Assembly: GCA_036275365.1 (NCBI GenBank)
Contig: DASUDX010000028.1
Coordinates: 1 to 18,275 of the forward strand
Direction of reading: 5' to 3'
DNA from: DASUDX01 sp036275365
Lineage (GTDB): Bacteria > Pseudomonadota > Gammaproteobacteria > Nevskiales > Nevskiaceae
DNA: 18,275 bases
The position numbers and the translations under genes are program-made. The notes below the pieces were generated by a model. That model saw nothing but the letters and a program-made list of their open reading frames with translations, did not search any database and had not been told where the DNA came from. Below, piece by piece: positions 5,323-12,788 of this stretch (its first letter is position 1; each line of letters begins with the position of its first letter).

Positions 5323-6690
5323 ATGCCCGCTGCCTCTCGCCTGCCCGCCTTCAAGGCCTACGACATCCGCGGACGGGTGCCCGAGGAGCTCGACCGCGAT
5401 CTGGTCTACCGGCTCGGGCAGGCCTATGCCGAGCGCTTCCAGCCGCAGCAGGTGGCCCTGGGGCGCGATGTGCGCCACAGCAGCGCCCCCCTGCTCGACG
5501 CCCTCGCCCACGGCCTGCACAGCCGCGGGGTGCGGGCGCTCGACCTCGGCCTGTGCGGCACCGAGGAGGTCTACTGGGCCGCCCAGCAGCCCGGCGTGGA
5601 CGGCGGAATCATGGTCACCGCCAGCCACAATCCCCAGGGATACAACGGCTTGAAGCTGGTGCGCGGGGGCGCCATTCCGGTCTCCGGGGATTCCGGTCTG
5701 CGCGAGCTGGAGGCGGCGGTGGCGGCCAGCAGCGCCCGCTGTCCGCCGCACCCGGCCGCGGTGGAGACGGCCAGCTTCCGTGCCCGCTATGTGGACTTCC
5801 TGCGCCGCCAGATCGCGCCGGGCAGCCGCCCGCTGCGCATCGTGGTCAATGCCGGCAACGGCGCCGCCGCCCCGCTGCTGGATGCACTGGAACCGCATCT
5901 GCCCCACCGGCTGATCAAGATCCACCACACGCCGGATGGCGACTTCCCGCACGGAATCCCCAACCCCCTGCTGCCGGAGATGCGCGCCGACACCATCCGC
6001 GCGGTGCGCGAGCACGGCGCCGATCTGGGCGTGGCCTGGGACGGCGACTTCGACCGCTGCTTCCTGTTCGACGAGCGCGGCGAGTTCGTCGAGGGCTACT
6101 ACATCGTCGGCCTGCTGGCCGAGGCCTTGCTGGCCGGCGAGCCCGGCGGGCGGATCATCCACGACCCGCGGCTGACCTGGAACACCATCGACCAGGTGCA
6201 GGCCGCCGGCGGCATCGCCATCCAGAGCAAGACCGGTCATGCCTTCATCAAGGAACGGATGCGCGCCGAAAACGCCCTCTACGGCGGCGAGATGAGCGCC
6301 CACCACTATTTCCGTGACTTCGCCTACTGCGACAGCGGGATGATCCCCTGGCTGCTGGTGGCCGGGCTGGTCGGCCGCCGCGGTCAGCCGCTCTCCCAGC
6401 TGCTGGCGGCGCGCATCGCCGCCTTCCCCGCCAGCGGCGAGATCAACCGCGAGGTGCGCGAGGTCGGCGCCACCCTGGCGGCGGTGGCGGCGCAGTGGGG
6501 GCCGCAGGCGGTCGAGGTGGACCGCACCGATGGGCTGTCCTGCACCTTCGCCGAGGGCTGGCGCTTCAATCTGCGCGGCTCCAACACCGAGCCGGTGCTG
6601 CGGCTGAATGTGGAGTCGCGCGGCGACGCCGGGCAGATGCGCCGCCAGACCGCGGCCCTGCTCGCCTTCATCGATACGGTGGCCCGGTGA
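5323..6690 (+). CDS. manB: Phosphomannomutase (alpha-D-phosphohexomutase family)
   Basis: Interconverts mannose 6-phosphate and mannose 1-phosphate, feeding GDP-mannose for surface polysaccharides; many members also act on glucose phosphates. All four active-site loops are visible: the phosphoserine loop TASHNP with Ser101; the Mg loop D240-G-D242-F-D244-R; the sugar-recognition loop G321-G-E323-M-S325; and the phosphate-binding loop R418-GSNTEP in the C-terminal domain. At 455 residues it is close to E. coli CpsG/ManB and shorter than enzymes carrying extra N-terminal parts. No strong Shine-Dalgarno precedes the ATG, but the N-terminus (FKAYDIRGRVPEEL) is in family register. An AlgC-type dual-specificity enzyme is the alternative reading. 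Confidence 0.93.
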   Translation: MPAASRLPAFKAYDIRGRVPEELDRDLVYRLGQAYAERFQPQQVALGRDVRHSSAPLLDALAHGLHSRGVRALDLGLCGTEEVYWAAQQPGVDGGIMVTASHNPQGYNGLKLVRGGAIPVSGDSGLRELEAAVAASSARCPPHPAAVETASFRARYVDFLRRQIAPGSRPLRIVVNAGNGAAAPLLDALEPHLPHRLIKIHHTPDGDFPHGIPNPLLPEMRADTIRAVREHGADLGVAWDGDFDRCFLFDERGEFVEGYYIVGLLAEALLAGEPGGRIIHDPRLTWNTIDQVQAAGGIAIQSKTGHAFIKERMRAENALYGGEMSAHHYFRDFAYCDSGMIPWLLVAGLVGRRGQPLSQLLAARIAAFPASGEINREVREVGATLAAVAAQWGPQAVEVDRTDGLSCTFAEGWRFNLRGSNTEPVLRLNVESRGDAGQMRRQTAALLAFIDTVAR

Positions 6691-6808
6691 GGCCCGGCGC
6701 CGCTGGGCGGGACAGCCGCGCCGCCCGGCCTGCGGCCTTGAACCGACCGGGTCGGCCGGCGCAGCATGGGCACCAGCTGAGGGCTGCCGCAGCTCACGGG
6801 AGCGGACC
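6691..6808 (+). other. Spacer between manB and the two-component operon
   Basis: This holds two small dyads: GGGCGG/CCGCCC (6705-6710 and 6721-6726) and CCGAC-CGG-GTCGG (6743-6755). Neither has a T-run. No clear -35/-10 pair is visible. A GGGAG just before the next ATG is that gene's ribosome binding site. Confidence 0.35.
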
Positions 6809-7261
6809 ATGAACGATGAGTGGATTCTGCTGGTGGAGGACCACTCCGCGGATCTGCGCCTGACCCTTGAAGCCTTCGCCGAGAACGGCATCGGCAGCAG
6901 CCGCATCCGCGTCGCCCGCAATGCGCAGAGCGCGCTCGACTGGCTGGCCACCCTGCCGCAGCGCCCGCTCGAGCACTGGCCCCGGCTGGTGCTGCTGGAT
7001 CTGAACCTGCCGGACCGGCCGGGCCTGGAGGTGCTGCGCACCATCAAGGCGGCGCCGCCGATGAGCTATCTGCCGGTGGTGGTGATGTCCACCTCCGAGG
7101 CCCAGCCCGATGTGGTGGCGGCCCACCAGCTGCATGTGAATCTCTTCCTCAAGAAGCCCACCGACTGGGCGGATTTCCTCCGGGTGACCTCGCTGCTGCG
7201 CGAGCTGTTCATCGATGCCGCCCGCCGCCCGGCCACGCCCACCGGCTCCCTGCGCCTATGA
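6809..7261 (+). CDS. Single-domain response regulator, CheY/Rcp1-like
   Basis: A 150-residue stand-alone receiver. The acidic pocket is Glu10/Asp11 (LLVEDHSADLRLT), the phosphoacceptor is Asp64 in LLDLNLPDRPGLEVL, and the conserved Ser/Thr and Lys are in VVVMSTSE and FLKKPTDWADF. The KKPTDW ending and the extended loop before Asp64 are typical of Rcp1-type receivers that partner phytochrome-like histidine kinases. The open frame continues upstream into manB, but the ATG at 6809 with GGGAG is the first in receiver register. Its TGA overlaps the next ATG (ATGA), so the two are translationally coupled. There is no output domain; it probably passes phosphate or acts by protein contact with the kinase encoded two genes later. 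Confidence 0.93.
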   Translation: MNDEWILLVEDHSADLRLTLEAFAENGIGSSRIRVARNAQSALDWLATLPQRPLEHWPRLVLLDLNLPDRPGLEVLRTIKAAPPMSYLPVVVMSTSEAQPDVVAAHQLHVNLFLKKPTDWADFLRVTSLLRELFIDAARRPATPTGSLRL

Positions 7262-8250
7262 CCGCTCCTGCCCGCTCCTCCGCCCTCGGCCTCCTGGTGC
7301 TGGAGGACGATCGCCTCGATGCCCGCCTGCTGCGCGAAACCCTGCGCGATGCCGGCGATCCGGACGAGATCGTGATGCAGAACGTGCGCAGCCTCGCCGA
7401 TGCGCTCGATGCCATCGCCCAGTTCAGCTTCTCCTGTGCCCTGGTCGATCTCGGCCTGCCGGACAGCCAGGGCACCGATATCGTCGCGCGGCTGCGCGAG
7501 GCCGACCCTAGCCTCGCCATCGTGGTGATCACCGGCAACGAGGACCCGGCAGGGGCCGACCGCGCCCTGCGCCTCGGCGCCGAGGCCTATCTGGTGAAAG
7601 GCCGGCAGACCCCGGAGCAGCTGATCGGCGTGATTCGCCAGGCGGTGGAGCGCTCGCGCCGGCGCCTGCTGGCCGGTCGCCGGCCGGAAGAGGCCCTGCA
7701 TGTGGTGCAGCGCTACCGCCATGGCAACGAGACCCAGCACCGGGCGGTGGAGGTGCGCGGCCTGCTCAGTGGCCACTGGCTGCCCCAGCTCGACGCCCTG
7801 CAACGCCAGGAAACCGGCTTCGATCACCTGCTGCTGCACTGGGAGGACATCGCCAGCGATCTGCTCGAGGAGCCGGTGCAGAGCAGCGAGCGGCTGGCGG
7901 CACTGGCCAGCCGCGGGCTGCAGCTGGGGGTGCTGATTCCGACGCTGACCCGGCGGGATCTCGCCCCGCAGTCGGTATCGACGCTGGAGACCCTGCGCCG
8001 CAACGGCATCCAGCTGGTGCTCGACGAAGCCGGTCCCGACGCCACCACCCTCGACCTCCTGCTGCTCGGCGCGGCCGAGGCGCTGCGCCCGGCCTATCGC
8101 CGCGAGGAAGCCAGCATGGAGCGCGGGCTGCGCCTGCTGTTTGGCGCCGCCGAAGGGCTGTCGATGGATCGCTACGCGCCGGCCGGCTGTCCGGACTTCC
8201 TCAGCCCGCTGTGCGAATGGCGCACGGTGGCGAGCTTTGGCGAGGCCTGA
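7258..8250 (+). CDS. Response regulator with a divergent EAL-like C-terminal domain
   Basis: 330 residues. Residues 10-135 are a complete receiver (LEDDRLD acidic cluster, phosphoacceptor Asp64 in LVDLGLPDSQG, VITGNED, and Lys in YLVKGRQ). Residues 140-330 match no family I can name with confidence. The stretch Gly250 to Leu264 (GIQLVLDEAGPDATTL) lines up with the GVRIALDDFGTGYSSL loop of EAL phosphodiesterases, keeping the first Asp (256) and replacing the second by Glu257. The upstream ExL signature is not found: the corresponding area reads AVEVRGLLSG. If this is an EAL fold it is probably catalytically dead and could bind c-di-GMP or a partner. It overlaps the preceding receiver by 4 nt and ends 6 nt before the kinase gene. 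Confidence 0.8.
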   Translation: MTAPARSSALGLLVLEDDRLDARLLRETLRDAGDPDEIVMQNVRSLADALDAIAQFSFSCALVDLGLPDSQGTDIVARLREADPSLAIVVITGNEDPAGADRALRLGAEAYLVKGRQTPEQLIGVIRQAVERSRRRLLAGRRPEEALHVVQRYRHGNETQHRAVEVRGLLSGHWLPQLDALQRQETGFDHLLLHWEDIASDLLEEPVQSSERLAALASRGLQLGVLIPTLTRRDLAPQSVSTLETLRRNGIQLVLDEAGPDATTLDLLLLGAAEALRPAYRREEASMERGLRLLFGAAEGLSMDRYAPAGCPDFLSPLCEWRTVASFGEA

Positions 8251-8256
8251 GCGCAC

Positions 8257-9480
8257 ATGGATCTGCTCAGCGATTTCCTCACCGGCGGCCGCTATCTGCC
8301 GCATGGTGTCTGCTTCCTGCGCGATTCCAATCTGCTCTGGCTGCATGTCACCAGCAATGCGGTGATTGCGCTGGCCTACTACATGATCCCGGTGGCGCTG
8401 GTGTTCTTCCTGCGCGGTCTGCGCATGCGCATCAGCTTCCAGTGGGCGATCGGCCTGTTCGCCGCCTTCATCGTGCTCTGCGGCACCGGCCACATCGTCG
8501 ACATCATCACCCTCTGGCAGCCGGTCTACTGGCTGCAGGGGACCTTGCGTGCGGTCACTGCAGTGGTATCCATCGCCACCGCCATCTGCATCATTCCGCT
8601 GGTCCCGCGGCTGCTGCAGATGCGCTCGCCCGAGGAGCTGGAGCAGGCCAACCGTCGGCTGCGCGAGGAGATCCGCAAGCGCGAGCAGGCCGAGGCCGAT
8701 CTGCGCCGCTCGCTGGAGGAGCTCAAGCGCGCCGTACAGGAACTCGAACAGTTCGCCTACATCACCTCGCACGATCTGCAGGCGCCGCTGCGCAATGTCT
8801 CCGGCTTCTCCCAGCTGCTGCTGCGCCGCTACCGCGACAAGCTGGGCGGTGACGCCGCCGAGTTTCTCGGTTTCATCGACCAGGGCGTGCGCCACATGCA
8901 GGCCCTGATCAACGACCTGCTGGCGCTGTCCCGGGTCGGCCGCAACCAGAGCCAGTTCGAGAAGCGTCCGCTGCGCGAGGCGGTGGATCGGGCCCTGCAG
9001 GTGCTGGCCCCGGCGATCGACGCCGCCCAGGCGAGAGTCGAGATCGGCGAGCTGCCGGTGGTCGAGGCCGAGCACAATCTGCTGACCCAGCTGTTCCAGA
9101 ACCTGGTCGGCAATGCCCTGAAGTTCCAGACCCCGGGCGAGCAGCCACGGATCAGCATCGATGCCACCGAGACCGCTGATCACTGGCTGATCCGCGTGCG
9201 CGACAACGGCATCGGCATTCCCCAGGACCAGCTCAAGAGCATCTTCGCCGTGTTCCGCCGCCTGCATGCCGCCGATGCCTACGAGGGCACCGGCATCGGC
9301 CTGTCGATCTGCCAGCGCATCGCCCAGCACCATGGCGGCGAGATCTGGGCGGAGTCCGATCCGGTCGAGGGTGGCAGTCGCTTCTGCCTGCGCCTGCCCA
9401 AGCAGCTGGCGGCCAGCCTGCGCGGCCGGGTGCCGCTGCTGGGCGCCTCGGTGACCACCGGCGAGGCCGCGCCGGCCTGA
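8257..9480 (+). CDS. Membrane histidine kinase with ethylene-receptor-like sensor domain
   Basis: 407 residues. The N-terminal 125 residues hold three transmembrane helices (about 30-53, 60-80, 95-117) strongly resembling the ETR1 ethylene-binding domain. AFIVLCGTGH keeps both copper ligands (Cys75 and His79, matching ETR1 Cys65 and His69) and IP44-45 matches Ile35-Pro36. The ETR1 Asp25 position is Asn34. A coiled coil (125-165) leads to a HisKA domain with phosphoacceptor His172 (YITSHDLQAPLRN), then an HATPase with N-box Asn286, G1 D316-NGIGIP, the F-box VFRRLH and G2 GTGIGLSICQRI. No GAF domain lies between membrane part and kinase, unlike plant receptors. It is the last gene of the three-gene operon; the two upstream receivers are its likely partners. 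Whether the ligand is ethylene or another small molecule cannot be told. Confidence 0.9.
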   Translation: MDLLSDFLTGGRYLPHGVCFLRDSNLLWLHVTSNAVIALAYYMIPVALVFFLRGLRMRISFQWAIGLFAAFIVLCGTGHIVDIITLWQPVYWLQGTLRAVTAVVSIATAICIIPLVPRLLQMRSPEELEQANRRLREEIRKREQAEADLRRSLEELKRAVQELEQFAYITSHDLQAPLRNVSGFSQLLLRRYRDKLGGDAAEFLGFIDQGVRHMQALINDLLALSRVGRNQSQFEKRPLREAVDRALQVLAPAIDAAQARVEIGELPVVEAEHNLLTQLFQNLVGNALKFQTPGEQPRISIDATETADHWLIRVRDNGIGIPQDQLKSIFAVFRRLHAADAYEGTGIGLSICQRIAQHHGGEIWAESDPVEGGSRFCLRLPKQLAASLRGRVPLLGASVTTGEAAPA

Positions 9481-9763
9481 GCAGGGTCCGCCGCGGCTGA
9501 CCCTCACACCGCAAGCCGGGTCGCCCCGGCGCCGTGCCGGTGATACGGGTCCGGGCCCGCGGGATTGAGCGGCCAGCGCGCCGGATCCGCGCTGCCGGAT
9601 CGGGCCTGGGTCGACCCACCGCCCCGGGCTGCCGGGCCGGAGCACCTGGCAGCCAGGGGTCGTCCGCGGCGCAGCCGCCTCGGCGGCTGCGCAGGCGGCG
9701 GCGGCATCCGGCAACGATCAAGAGCTCGCGCTGGCCGGCGGTCGGCCGCGGCCGCGGCCACGC
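9481..9763. other. Gene-free, hairpin-rich convergent spacer
   Basis: No convincing gene lies here; the open frames on both strands are low-complexity Arg/Pro/Ala reading of GC-rich DNA. Visible structures are AGGGTC/GACCCT (9483-9488 with 9499-9504), the palindrome GGGTCGACCC (9608-9617), CCTGG-CAG-CCAGG (9645-9657), an 11-bp stem with a 2-nt loop (9669-9692, arms GCGCAGCCGCC and GGCGGCTGCGC) and the 16-bp palindrome at 9744-9759. None is followed by a plus-strand T-run. One or more may end the kinase operon transcript. Confidence 0.5.
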
Positions 9764-9787
9764 AAAAGGCCACCGTCTCCGGTGGCC
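9764..9787 (-). terminator. Intrinsic terminator of the chemotaxis operon
   Basis: On the minus strand GGCCACCG (9787-9780), a GAGA loop and CGGTGGCC (9775-9768) form a perfect 8-bp GC-rich stem followed by TTTT (9767-9764). It lies 21 nt after the stop codon of the last chemoreceptor gene. Confidence 0.85.
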
Positions 9788-9808
9788 TCGGGGTCCCGCG
9801 GCGAGGGT

Positions 9809-11011
9809 CTAGAACAAGTCCACTTCACCGGTCTGCAGCGAGCCCTGCGACACCGGCTTGTGCTGGGGACGGCGCCAGTCGGTGGCGGGGCGGTCGCTGC
9901 GCGGGGCCTCGCCGGTGATCACCTGACGCACCTCGCCATCGATGGCGCCCAGCCGCTGCACATGCTGCAGGGCGGCGTCCAGCGCCTGGGTGGAGATGTC
10001 CTCGAACTGCAGGCAGCGCACCGCCGTGCCGACCGCGCTGCTGATCCGCTCGCGGGCGGCGGTGACCGCCTGCAGGCCCTCGTTGAGGCCCTGGTTGATC
10101 GCATCCACCTGCTGCAGCAGGCGGGCCGCCTCGCTGCGCGCGCCCTGGCTCAGGGTCTGGTCCCGGCTGACCATCGCACCGACGGTCTCGCGCACCTTGG
10201 CCACCGATTCCCGCGAGCCGGTCACCAGCTTGCGGATCTGCTCGTTGAAGCTGGTGGAGCGCTCGGAAAGGCTGCGCACCTCCTCGGCCACCACCGCAAA
10301 GCCGCGGCCGGCCTCGCCGGCGCGGGCGGCCTCGATGGCGGCATTCAGCGCCAGCAGATTGGTCTGATCGGCGATGGTCTTGACATCCCCCAGCAGCTCG
10401 AAGATGGCATCGAGCTGACGCACCATCTCGTCGATCTGGCGCACCGTGGTGCCGCTCTGCTCGCTGACCTGGGTCAGCGAATCAACCAGCCGGTTCATCT
10501 GCGCCACCGCCGCCTCGGCGAAGCGGCGGATGTCGAGGCTGCCGTTCTCGCCGCCGGTCTGGCTCAGCAGCCGGCCAACGGCGGCCTGCTGGGAGTCGGA
10601 CTGACGGGCCATCTCCTTGAAGCTGCCGCCGAGCGTGGCGACCGCCTCACGCAGCAGCTGGCGCACCCGCGCCACCTCGGATTCCACCCCGTTGAGCTCG
10701 GCCAGCAGCGCCTGCTCCAGCTCGCCGATGGCGGCCTGGCGGCGCTGGGCGCCCTGCTCCGCAGCGCGCAGATCGGTCTCGTGGCGGCGCTGCTCGCGCT
10801 GCTGCCAGAACAGCGAGCCGCCCCAGCCCAGCATCAGCAGGGCGCCGCTGAAGGCGAGCGTCGATGCGGGCGCCCCCAGCAGCCAGAGCAGGCCGTGGAT
10901 CAGGGACAGCCCGCCGAGCAGCACCGGCACCCAGCCGAGCGGGCGCAGCGGCAGGGCCGGCGCGGGAGCGGAACGGGCGGGATCAGCAGGGGAAAAGGCC
11001 AAGACATTCAC
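9809..11011 (-). CDS. Short membrane methyl-accepting chemotaxis protein without a sensor domain
   Basis: 400 residues starting at a GTG (11011) that overlaps the cheB stop codon (GTGA), a typical coupled junction. The open frame continues upstream to 11365, but that part only shadows cheB. Two hydrophobic helices (about 27-46 and 50-69) are separated by three or four residues, so there is almost no periplasmic loop. A coiled coil and the signalling hairpin follow; the canonical tip is at about 212-246 (IADQTNLLALNAAIEAARAGEAGRGFAVVAEEVR, in pieces). The tail carries RCLQFEDIST (332-341), and the protein ends GEVDLF, similar to the end of CheD. No HAMP domain is recognised. It may sense an internal or membrane-borne signal, or organise the array. 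Confidence 0.88.
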   Translation of the reverse strand: MNVLAFSPADPARSAPAPALPLRPLGWVPVLLGGLSLIHGLLWLLGAPASTLAFSGALLMLGWGGSLFWQQREQRRHETDLRAAEQGAQRRQAAIGELEQALLAELNGVESEVARVRQLLREAVATLGGSFKEMARQSDSQQAAVGRLLSQTGGENGSLDIRRFAEAAVAQMNRLVDSLTQVSEQSGTTVRQIDEMVRQLDAIFELLGDVKTIADQTNLLALNAAIEAARAGEAGRGFAVVAEEVRSLSERSTSFNEQIRKLVTGSRESVAKVRETVGAMVSRDQTLSQGARSEAARLLQQVDAINQGLNEGLQAVTAARERISSAVGTAVRCLQFEDISTQALDAALQHVQRLGAIDGEVRQVITGEAPRSDRPATDWRRPQHKPVSQGSLQTGEVDLF

Positions 11012-12057
11012 TGGCACCACTCCAGGAGTTGGGTCGCGATACGGTCCAGAGGCAAGACCCGTTCCGCGGCTGACAGCTTCACCGCGGCACCCGGCATGCC
11101 CCAGACCACGCTGGAGGCCTCGTCCTGGGCCACGGTGTGACAGCCCAGCTGGCGCAAGGCCAGCAGGCCACGGGCACCGTCCTCTCCCATGCCGGTGAGC
11201 AGGGCGCCCACCGCATTGAGGCCGGCGTGTTCCACCACCGACCGGAACAGCACATCGACGCTGGGCCGATGGCGATTTTCCGGCGGGGCGTCGGAAAGGC
11301 GGCAGGTGTAGCGCGCACCGCTGCGCTCCACCCGCAGATGCAGACTGCCCGGGGCGATGTAGCAATGGCCGGGCACGATCAGCTGGCCATCGCGGGCCTC
11401 GCAGACCGACATCGCCGAGCTGCGGTCCATGCGGGCCGCGAACGGTCCGCTGAACATCGCCGGGATGTGCTGGGTGATGACGATGGCCGGGGCATCCGGC
11501 GGCATCTGCTCGAGCACCACCTTGATCGCCTCGGTGCCACCGGTGGAGGCGCCGATGGCGATGATCTTCTCGGTGGTGCGCAGGGCGCGGCGGGTGGCCG
11601 GTGGCCGTGGTCTGGCGGCGCGCTCCACCGCCGGCAGCGCCAGCCGGCTGTGGACGCGGGCCCGGCAGGCCATCTTGATCTTGCTGATCAGCTCCTCGGC
11701 ATAGAGCCGCAGGCCCGCCTCGAGATCGATCTTGGGCTTGGTGACGAAATCCACCGCCCCCAGCTCCAGCGCCTGCAGGGTGGTCTCGGCGCCGCGCTCG
11801 GTCAGCGAGGAGACCATCACCACCGGCATCGGCCGCAGGCGCATGAGGTTCTCGAGAAAGGTCAGCCCGTCCATGCGCGGCATCTCGACATCGAGGGTCA
11901 GTACATCCGGATTCAGCTGCTTGATCTTGTCGCGGGCCACCAGCGGATCCGGCGCCACGCCCACCACCTCGAGCTCGGGATCGCTGCTCAGCACCTCGGT
12001 GAGCAGGCGCCGCATCAGCGCCGAGTCATCCACCACCAGCACCTTGATCCGGCTCAT
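11008..12057 (-). CDS. cheB: Protein-glutamate methylesterase/glutaminase CheB
   Basis: Removes methyl groups from receptor glutamates during chemotactic adaptation. 349 residues. The receiver domain spans about 1-125, with Asp10/Asp11 and phosphoacceptor Asp56 (LTLDVEMPRMDGL). The C-terminal alpha/beta methylesterase has the catalytic triad Ser171 (GASTGG), His197 (ITQHIP) and Asp293 (GMGEDGA), in the same spacing as E. coli CheB (164, 190, 286). The linker (140-162) is Arg/Pro-rich. A GGAG precedes the ATG. It follows cheD by 94 nt and is coupled to the downstream receptor gene by a 4-nt overlap. Confidence 0.98.
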   Translation of the reverse strand: MSRIKVLVVDDSALMRRLLTEVLSSDPELEVVGVAPDPLVARDKIKQLNPDVLTLDVEMPRMDGLTFLENLMRLRPMPVVMVSSLTERGAETTLQALELGAVDFVTKPKIDLEAGLRLYAEELISKIKMACRARVHSRLALPAVERAARPRPPATRRALRTTEKIIAIGASTGGTEAIKVVLEQMPPDAPAIVITQHIPAMFSGPFAARMDRSSAMSVCEARDGQLIVPGHCYIAPGSLHLRVERSGARYTCRLSDAPPENRHRPSVDVLFRSVVEHAGLNAVGALLTGMGEDGARGLLALRQLGCHTVAQDEASSVVWGMPGAAVKLSAAERVLPLDRIATQLLEWCQ

Positions 12058-12085
12058 CGCCCGTCTCCGCCGCAGGCGGGCGCCG

Positions 12086-12100
12086 GGCCAGGCGCTGGCC
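12086..12100 (-). other. Small hairpin in the cheD-cheB gap
   Basis: GGCCAG-GCG-CTGGCC is a perfect 6-bp stem in the 94-nt gap between cheD and cheB. There is no T-run, so it may set the stability of the upstream mRNA or have no function. This gap is the widest between cheR and the end of the operon. Confidence 0.3.
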
Positions 12101-12151
12101 TGAGCCGCGGAGCGGTCGGGGACGCCGGGACCCGGGCCTGTCCGGTGCGCA

Positions 12152-12772
12152 TCAGAACAGCTCCACCGAGCCCTGGGTGGGCGATTGCCGCAGCCGCGAC
12201 TGGTACAGCCGCTCGCTGGCCAGCACCTCGGTGTCGTTGGCCGAGGGCAGCCGGCGCACCATCACCCGGCCGCTGCGCGGGAAGTAGTGCACCCGGCGCG
12301 GATAGATATCGAACAGATCGCGGCCATTCAGGCCCAGACCCTCGGCCCGCAGGTACTCGAGCACGAACTTGCCGTTGCGCTCGCCGACATTGTTCACGGT
12401 GAAGCCGGGCAGCACGGCGCCGCCGCCGAACACCTTGGTCTCCAGCCGCGAGCGCGCCGCGCCGCGCTTGAGCAGCTCGTTGATCAGCATTTCCATCGCA
12501 TAGGAGCCGTAGCGGGCTGACTCGCTGGCCGCCCCGCCCTGCTCGGTGTCCGGCAGCATGAAATGGTTCATGCCGCCGATGCCCAGCAGCGGATCGCGCA
12601 TGCAGGCGGAGACGCAGGAGCCGAGCACGGTCACCAGCATCACCTCGCGCTCGGTCACCAGGTACTCGCCAGGCAGCACCTTGAGGGCCTGGGCGTTGAA
12701 CTTGGGATCGAAGTAGCCGGCCGGCTCGACCACTGCCGGAACCTGTGCCCGTGCCGCCCGGATGGCATACAT
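12152..12772 (-). CDS. cheD: Chemoreceptor glutamine deamidase CheD
   Basis: Converts specific receptor glutamines to glutamates, making them methylation sites for CheR. 206 residues from the ATG at 12772, which has GGAGG at a good distance in the 16-nt gap after cheR. The open frame extends to 12856 but those residues overlap the end of cheR. Catalytic residues of the family are present: Thr48 (LVTVLGSC), nucleophile Cys53 and His70 (GGMNHFMLP). Other family blocks are KVFGGGAVLPGF, NVGERNGKFVLEYL and GRDLFDIYPRRVHYFP. The C-terminus is QGSVELF. The order cheR-cheD-cheB is common in Proteobacteria that lack a CheZ-only adaptation style. Confidence 0.97.
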   Translation of the reverse strand: MYAIRAARAQVPAVVEPAGYFDPKFNAQALKVLPGEYLVTEREVMLVTVLGSCVSACMRDPLLGIGGMNHFMLPDTEQGGAASESARYGSYAMEMLINELLKRGAARSRLETKVFGGGAVLPGFTVNNVGERNGKFVLEYLRAEGLGLNGRDLFDIYPRRVHYFPRSGRVMVRRLPSANDTEVLASERLYQSRLRQSPTQGSVELF

Positions 12773-12788
12773 GGTGGGGCCTCCGGGC

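Noticed and set aside
4764..6317. 517-codon plus-strand frame covering the carbonic anhydrase-like gene and manB
   Set aside because: It runs antisense to one real gene and out of frame through another, and its product is Arg/Pro/Ala-rich noise.
5245..7047. 600-codon minus-strand open frame opposite manB
   Set aside because: Antisense to a phosphomannomutase with all active-site motifs; product has no recognisable fold.
7066..9714. 882-codon minus-strand open frame opposite the two-component operon
   Set aside because: It is antisense to three clearly assigned genes. Its product is low-complexity Ala/Gln/Gly/His-rich sequence with no domain, the usual shadow in high-GC DNA.
11012..11365. 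N-terminal extension of the short chemoreceptor into cheB
   Set aside because: These codons are out-of-frame cheB with Arg/Pro/Gly-rich translation; the GTG overlapping the cheB stop is the natural start.
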